Source: Halpernia sp048269545 (GTDB lineage Bacteria > Bacteroidota > Bacteroidia > Flavobacteriales > Weeksellaceae). From it: a DNA stretch of 64,000 nt. The position numbers were made by a program, and so were the translations under genes. The notes under the pieces are model-generated. The model searched no databases and was not told the DNA's origin. It was given only the letters and a program-made list of their open reading frames with translations. The stretch spans positions 124,001 through 188,000 of the forward strand of contig NZ_JBLXIJ010000001.1 of NCBI RefSeq assembly GCF_048269545.1. Reading direction: 5' to 3'. Of the stretch, positions 62,481 through 64,000 are shown piece after piece (within the stretch, counting starts at the first letter, position 1; each line of letters starts with the position of its first letter).

Positions 62481-64000
62481 ATGAAAAATAAATACTTCCG
62501 CATTTTCAGTATTAGTTTTGGGAGTTTATTGCTCATTTTAATTCTGGCTAATTTTGGAATTAATTTTTGGCTGAAACATAATTTACCAGATTATTTAAAA
62601 AATAATACAAGTTATAAAATCACATATCAAAACTTAGATGTAGAATTGCTTTCTGGTACAATTTCAGCGCAGGGAATTTCCATTAATAATGCAAATCCAA
62701 CACAGAATAAAATTTTAGGTTTACAAGGAACTGTAGATTCTTTGCAAATAAGCAGATTAGGAATTTATGATGCTGTTTTCAATAAAAGAATTAATACAAA
62801 AAACTTGGTTTTAGTTAAACCACTTTTAAATATTACTTTACCAATAAAATCTAAAAACAAAGAGCAAAATCCAATAGAAATAAAAAATATTGAAATTAAA
62901 GAAGGAAATATTCAAGTTTTTAAACCAAACAAAAATAAATTATTGCGCCTCAATTCTTTAAATCTTAAAATTAAAGGTTTAGAATTATCTCCTGAAACCG
63001 ATACCAATAATTTGCCTTTCGAGTTTGATGCTTATTCTTTTGAAGCAAAAAATATCTTTTTTCGTCCAGATTCTGTTTATTTATTTTTAGCGGAACACAT
63101 TAAAACTGAAAATGGGTATTTAAATATTAGAAAATTTTCTTTCGTCCCACTTTTAAGCTATTCTCAATTTATAAAGTATTTTCCTACCAGAAAAAATCTA
63201 TATAATTTAAAATCTTCTGAAGCTGTTTTGGAAGGTTTGAGTTTTAAGAATAAGAAAATTAACATCAAAACTTTTCGTGTAGAAGAGCCGAATTTAAAAA
63301 TTTATACTACGAATGTAAAACCTGAAAAAGAGAAAAAAGAATTTAAATATAATATTTTTTTAGAGAATTTAATTTTAAATAATGCAAAAGTTGATATTCA
63401 AAAACCAAATCAAACGCCTTTGTTTATTGGTGAAAATTTGAATTTAAACATCAATAAAATTACAATAAATAAAGAAACTGAAATAGAAAATATTCCATTT
63501 CAATATGAAGATTTTAAAATTGATGGGAAAAATTTAGATTATTTTACCAACTCAGAAAACATCAAAATTGCTTCGGCTAAAATCAATCCGAAAAGCATTT
63601 TCTTAAGTTCTACTTTCTTAAAAACCACCTCCAATTCTACGAAAAAAAATAATTTTGATTTAAATACAAAATCTATTTTGATAAAAATGCAAGATTTTAA
63701 AATGGTAAATTCAAAATTAAAATTGGAAATAAATGAAATTTTAATTGATCAAATGAATGGAAAAATTGCTACTGCAAATGTGAAATTCAAGCAAAAAAAC
63801 AAATCTTCGTTCATAGATTTTCCATTGAAAATTCACAAAATAAATTTAAAAAACTCTAATTTAAATATTGATTCTAAAGGGAAACCAATGGTTTTGAACG
63901 GTTTAAATTTAAATATCAATGAGTTAGAACTAAATCAAAACAAAGACAATCAACTTTTATTAGACAGCAAAAATTATCAATTTAGTGCGAAAAGATTTAA
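62481..64000 (+). CDS. AsmA-like/DUF748-like envelope protein, N-terminal part (cut by window end)
   Basis: An open frame of at least 506 codons with no stop to base 64000. MKNKYFRIFSISFGSLLLIL followed by ILANFGINFWL is an N-terminal membrane anchor. The rest is periplasmic and beta-rich, with recurring segments such as YKITYQNLDVELLSGTISAQ, IEIKNIEIKEGNIQVFKPNK and KINLKNSNLNIDSKGKPMVL, the asn/leu-rich strand pattern of AsmA-type lipid-transfer bridge proteins. The family is inferred from this pattern; the C-terminus is not visible. Transcribed from its own promoter. Confidence 0.6.
   Translation, partial: MKNKYFRIFSISFGSLLLILILANFGINFWLKHNLPDYLKNNTSYKITYQNLDVELLSGTISAQGISINNANPTQNKILGLQGTVDSLQISRLGIYDAVFNKRINTKNLVLVKPLLNITLPIKSKNKEQNPIEIKNIEIKEGNIQVFKPNKNKLLRLNSLNLKIKGLELSPETDTNNLPFEFDAYSFEAKNIFFRPDSVYLFLAEHIKTENGYLNIRKFSFVPLLSYSQFIKYFPTRKNLYNLKSSEAVLEGLSFKNKKINIKTFRVEEPNLKIYTTNVKPEKEKKEFKYNIFLENLILNNAKVDIQKPNQTPLFIGENLNLNINKITINKETEIENIPFQYEDFKIDGKNLDYFTNSENIKIASAKINPKSIFLSSTFLKTTSNSTKKNNFDLNTKSILIKMQDFKMVNSKLKLEINEILIDQMNGKIATANVKFKQKNKSSFIDFPLKIHKINLKNSNLNIDSKGKPMVLNGLNLNINELELNQNKDNQLLLDSKNYQFSAKRF

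Overview
The window reads as a chromosomal segment of a low-GC Bacteroidota bacterium, most likely class Flavobacteriia and the Chryseobacterium/Weeksellaceae neighbourhood. The reasons are the very A+T-rich DNA, promoters of the TAnnTTTG type in front of many genes, A-rich rather than GGAGG ribosome sites, phylum-typical families (DUF2480, DUF4296, DUF6452/DUF6048, DUF6150-like, DUF4369) and a bTHX ribosomal protein. No rRNA, tRNA, CRISPR array, insertion sequence or prophage gene was recognised. The genus is not determined.

Bases 1-14307 are the end of a surface-polysaccharide locus. It starts inside a GDP-mannose 4,6-dehydratase and carries about ten glycosyltransferases (GT2, GT4 and GT32-like types plus two poorly classified proteins), UDP-galactopyranose mutase, a short sugar epimerase and three left-handed beta-helix acyltransferases. 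Most genes overlap or nearly touch. No flippase or polymerase is visible, so those probably lie upstream of the window. A frameshifted piece of the C-terminus of HtpG (Hsp90) lies inside the locus, and two dispersed-repeat sequences sit near its right edge; both point to past recombination.

Bases 14400-31700 are housekeeping genes. They include carbonic anhydrase, the mfd-pth pair, a small secreted repeat protein, two GH3-family proteins flanking an SDR gene and a mutL-rhomboid-endonuclease/phosphatase-like cluster, then a polyprenol-phosphate sugar transferase/DUF4296/tgt/LptF-G cluster, and birA.

Bases 31700-37400 hold rsfS-ftsH-LUD-cdsA-psd (ribosome silencing, membrane proteolysis, phospholipid synthesis), followed by a class 1A-type dihydroorotate dehydrogenase and aspS on the minus strand. 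Bases 39300-49100 hold DUF937, bTHX, DUF2480, lpxB-comEC, the succinate dehydrogenase operon sdhCAB and a thioredoxin-fold lipoprotein without a CxxC motif.

Bases 49300-64000 hold rlmD, a large zinc metalloprotease, the DUF6452-DUF6048 pair, a metallo-beta-lactamase-fold gene with coaE, a lipoprotein esterase, a PaaZ-type bifunctional enzyme with an extra C-terminal domain, a broken DUF6150-like gene, a SMUG2-like DNA glycosylase, a crotonase-family gene, two lipoproteins and the start of an AsmA-like protein that runs off the window.

I did not find a clear new multi-gene system. The most informative oddities are small-scale: decayed genes (htpG fragment, DUF6150-like), an in-frame stop that shortens the DUF4369 protein, a MutL without the usual endonuclease motif, a Tgt without the zinc cysteines, a PaaZ fused to a DUF1569-like domain, a repeat inserted in frame into a glycosyltransferase, and an intrinsic-terminator-like hairpin in the mfd leader.
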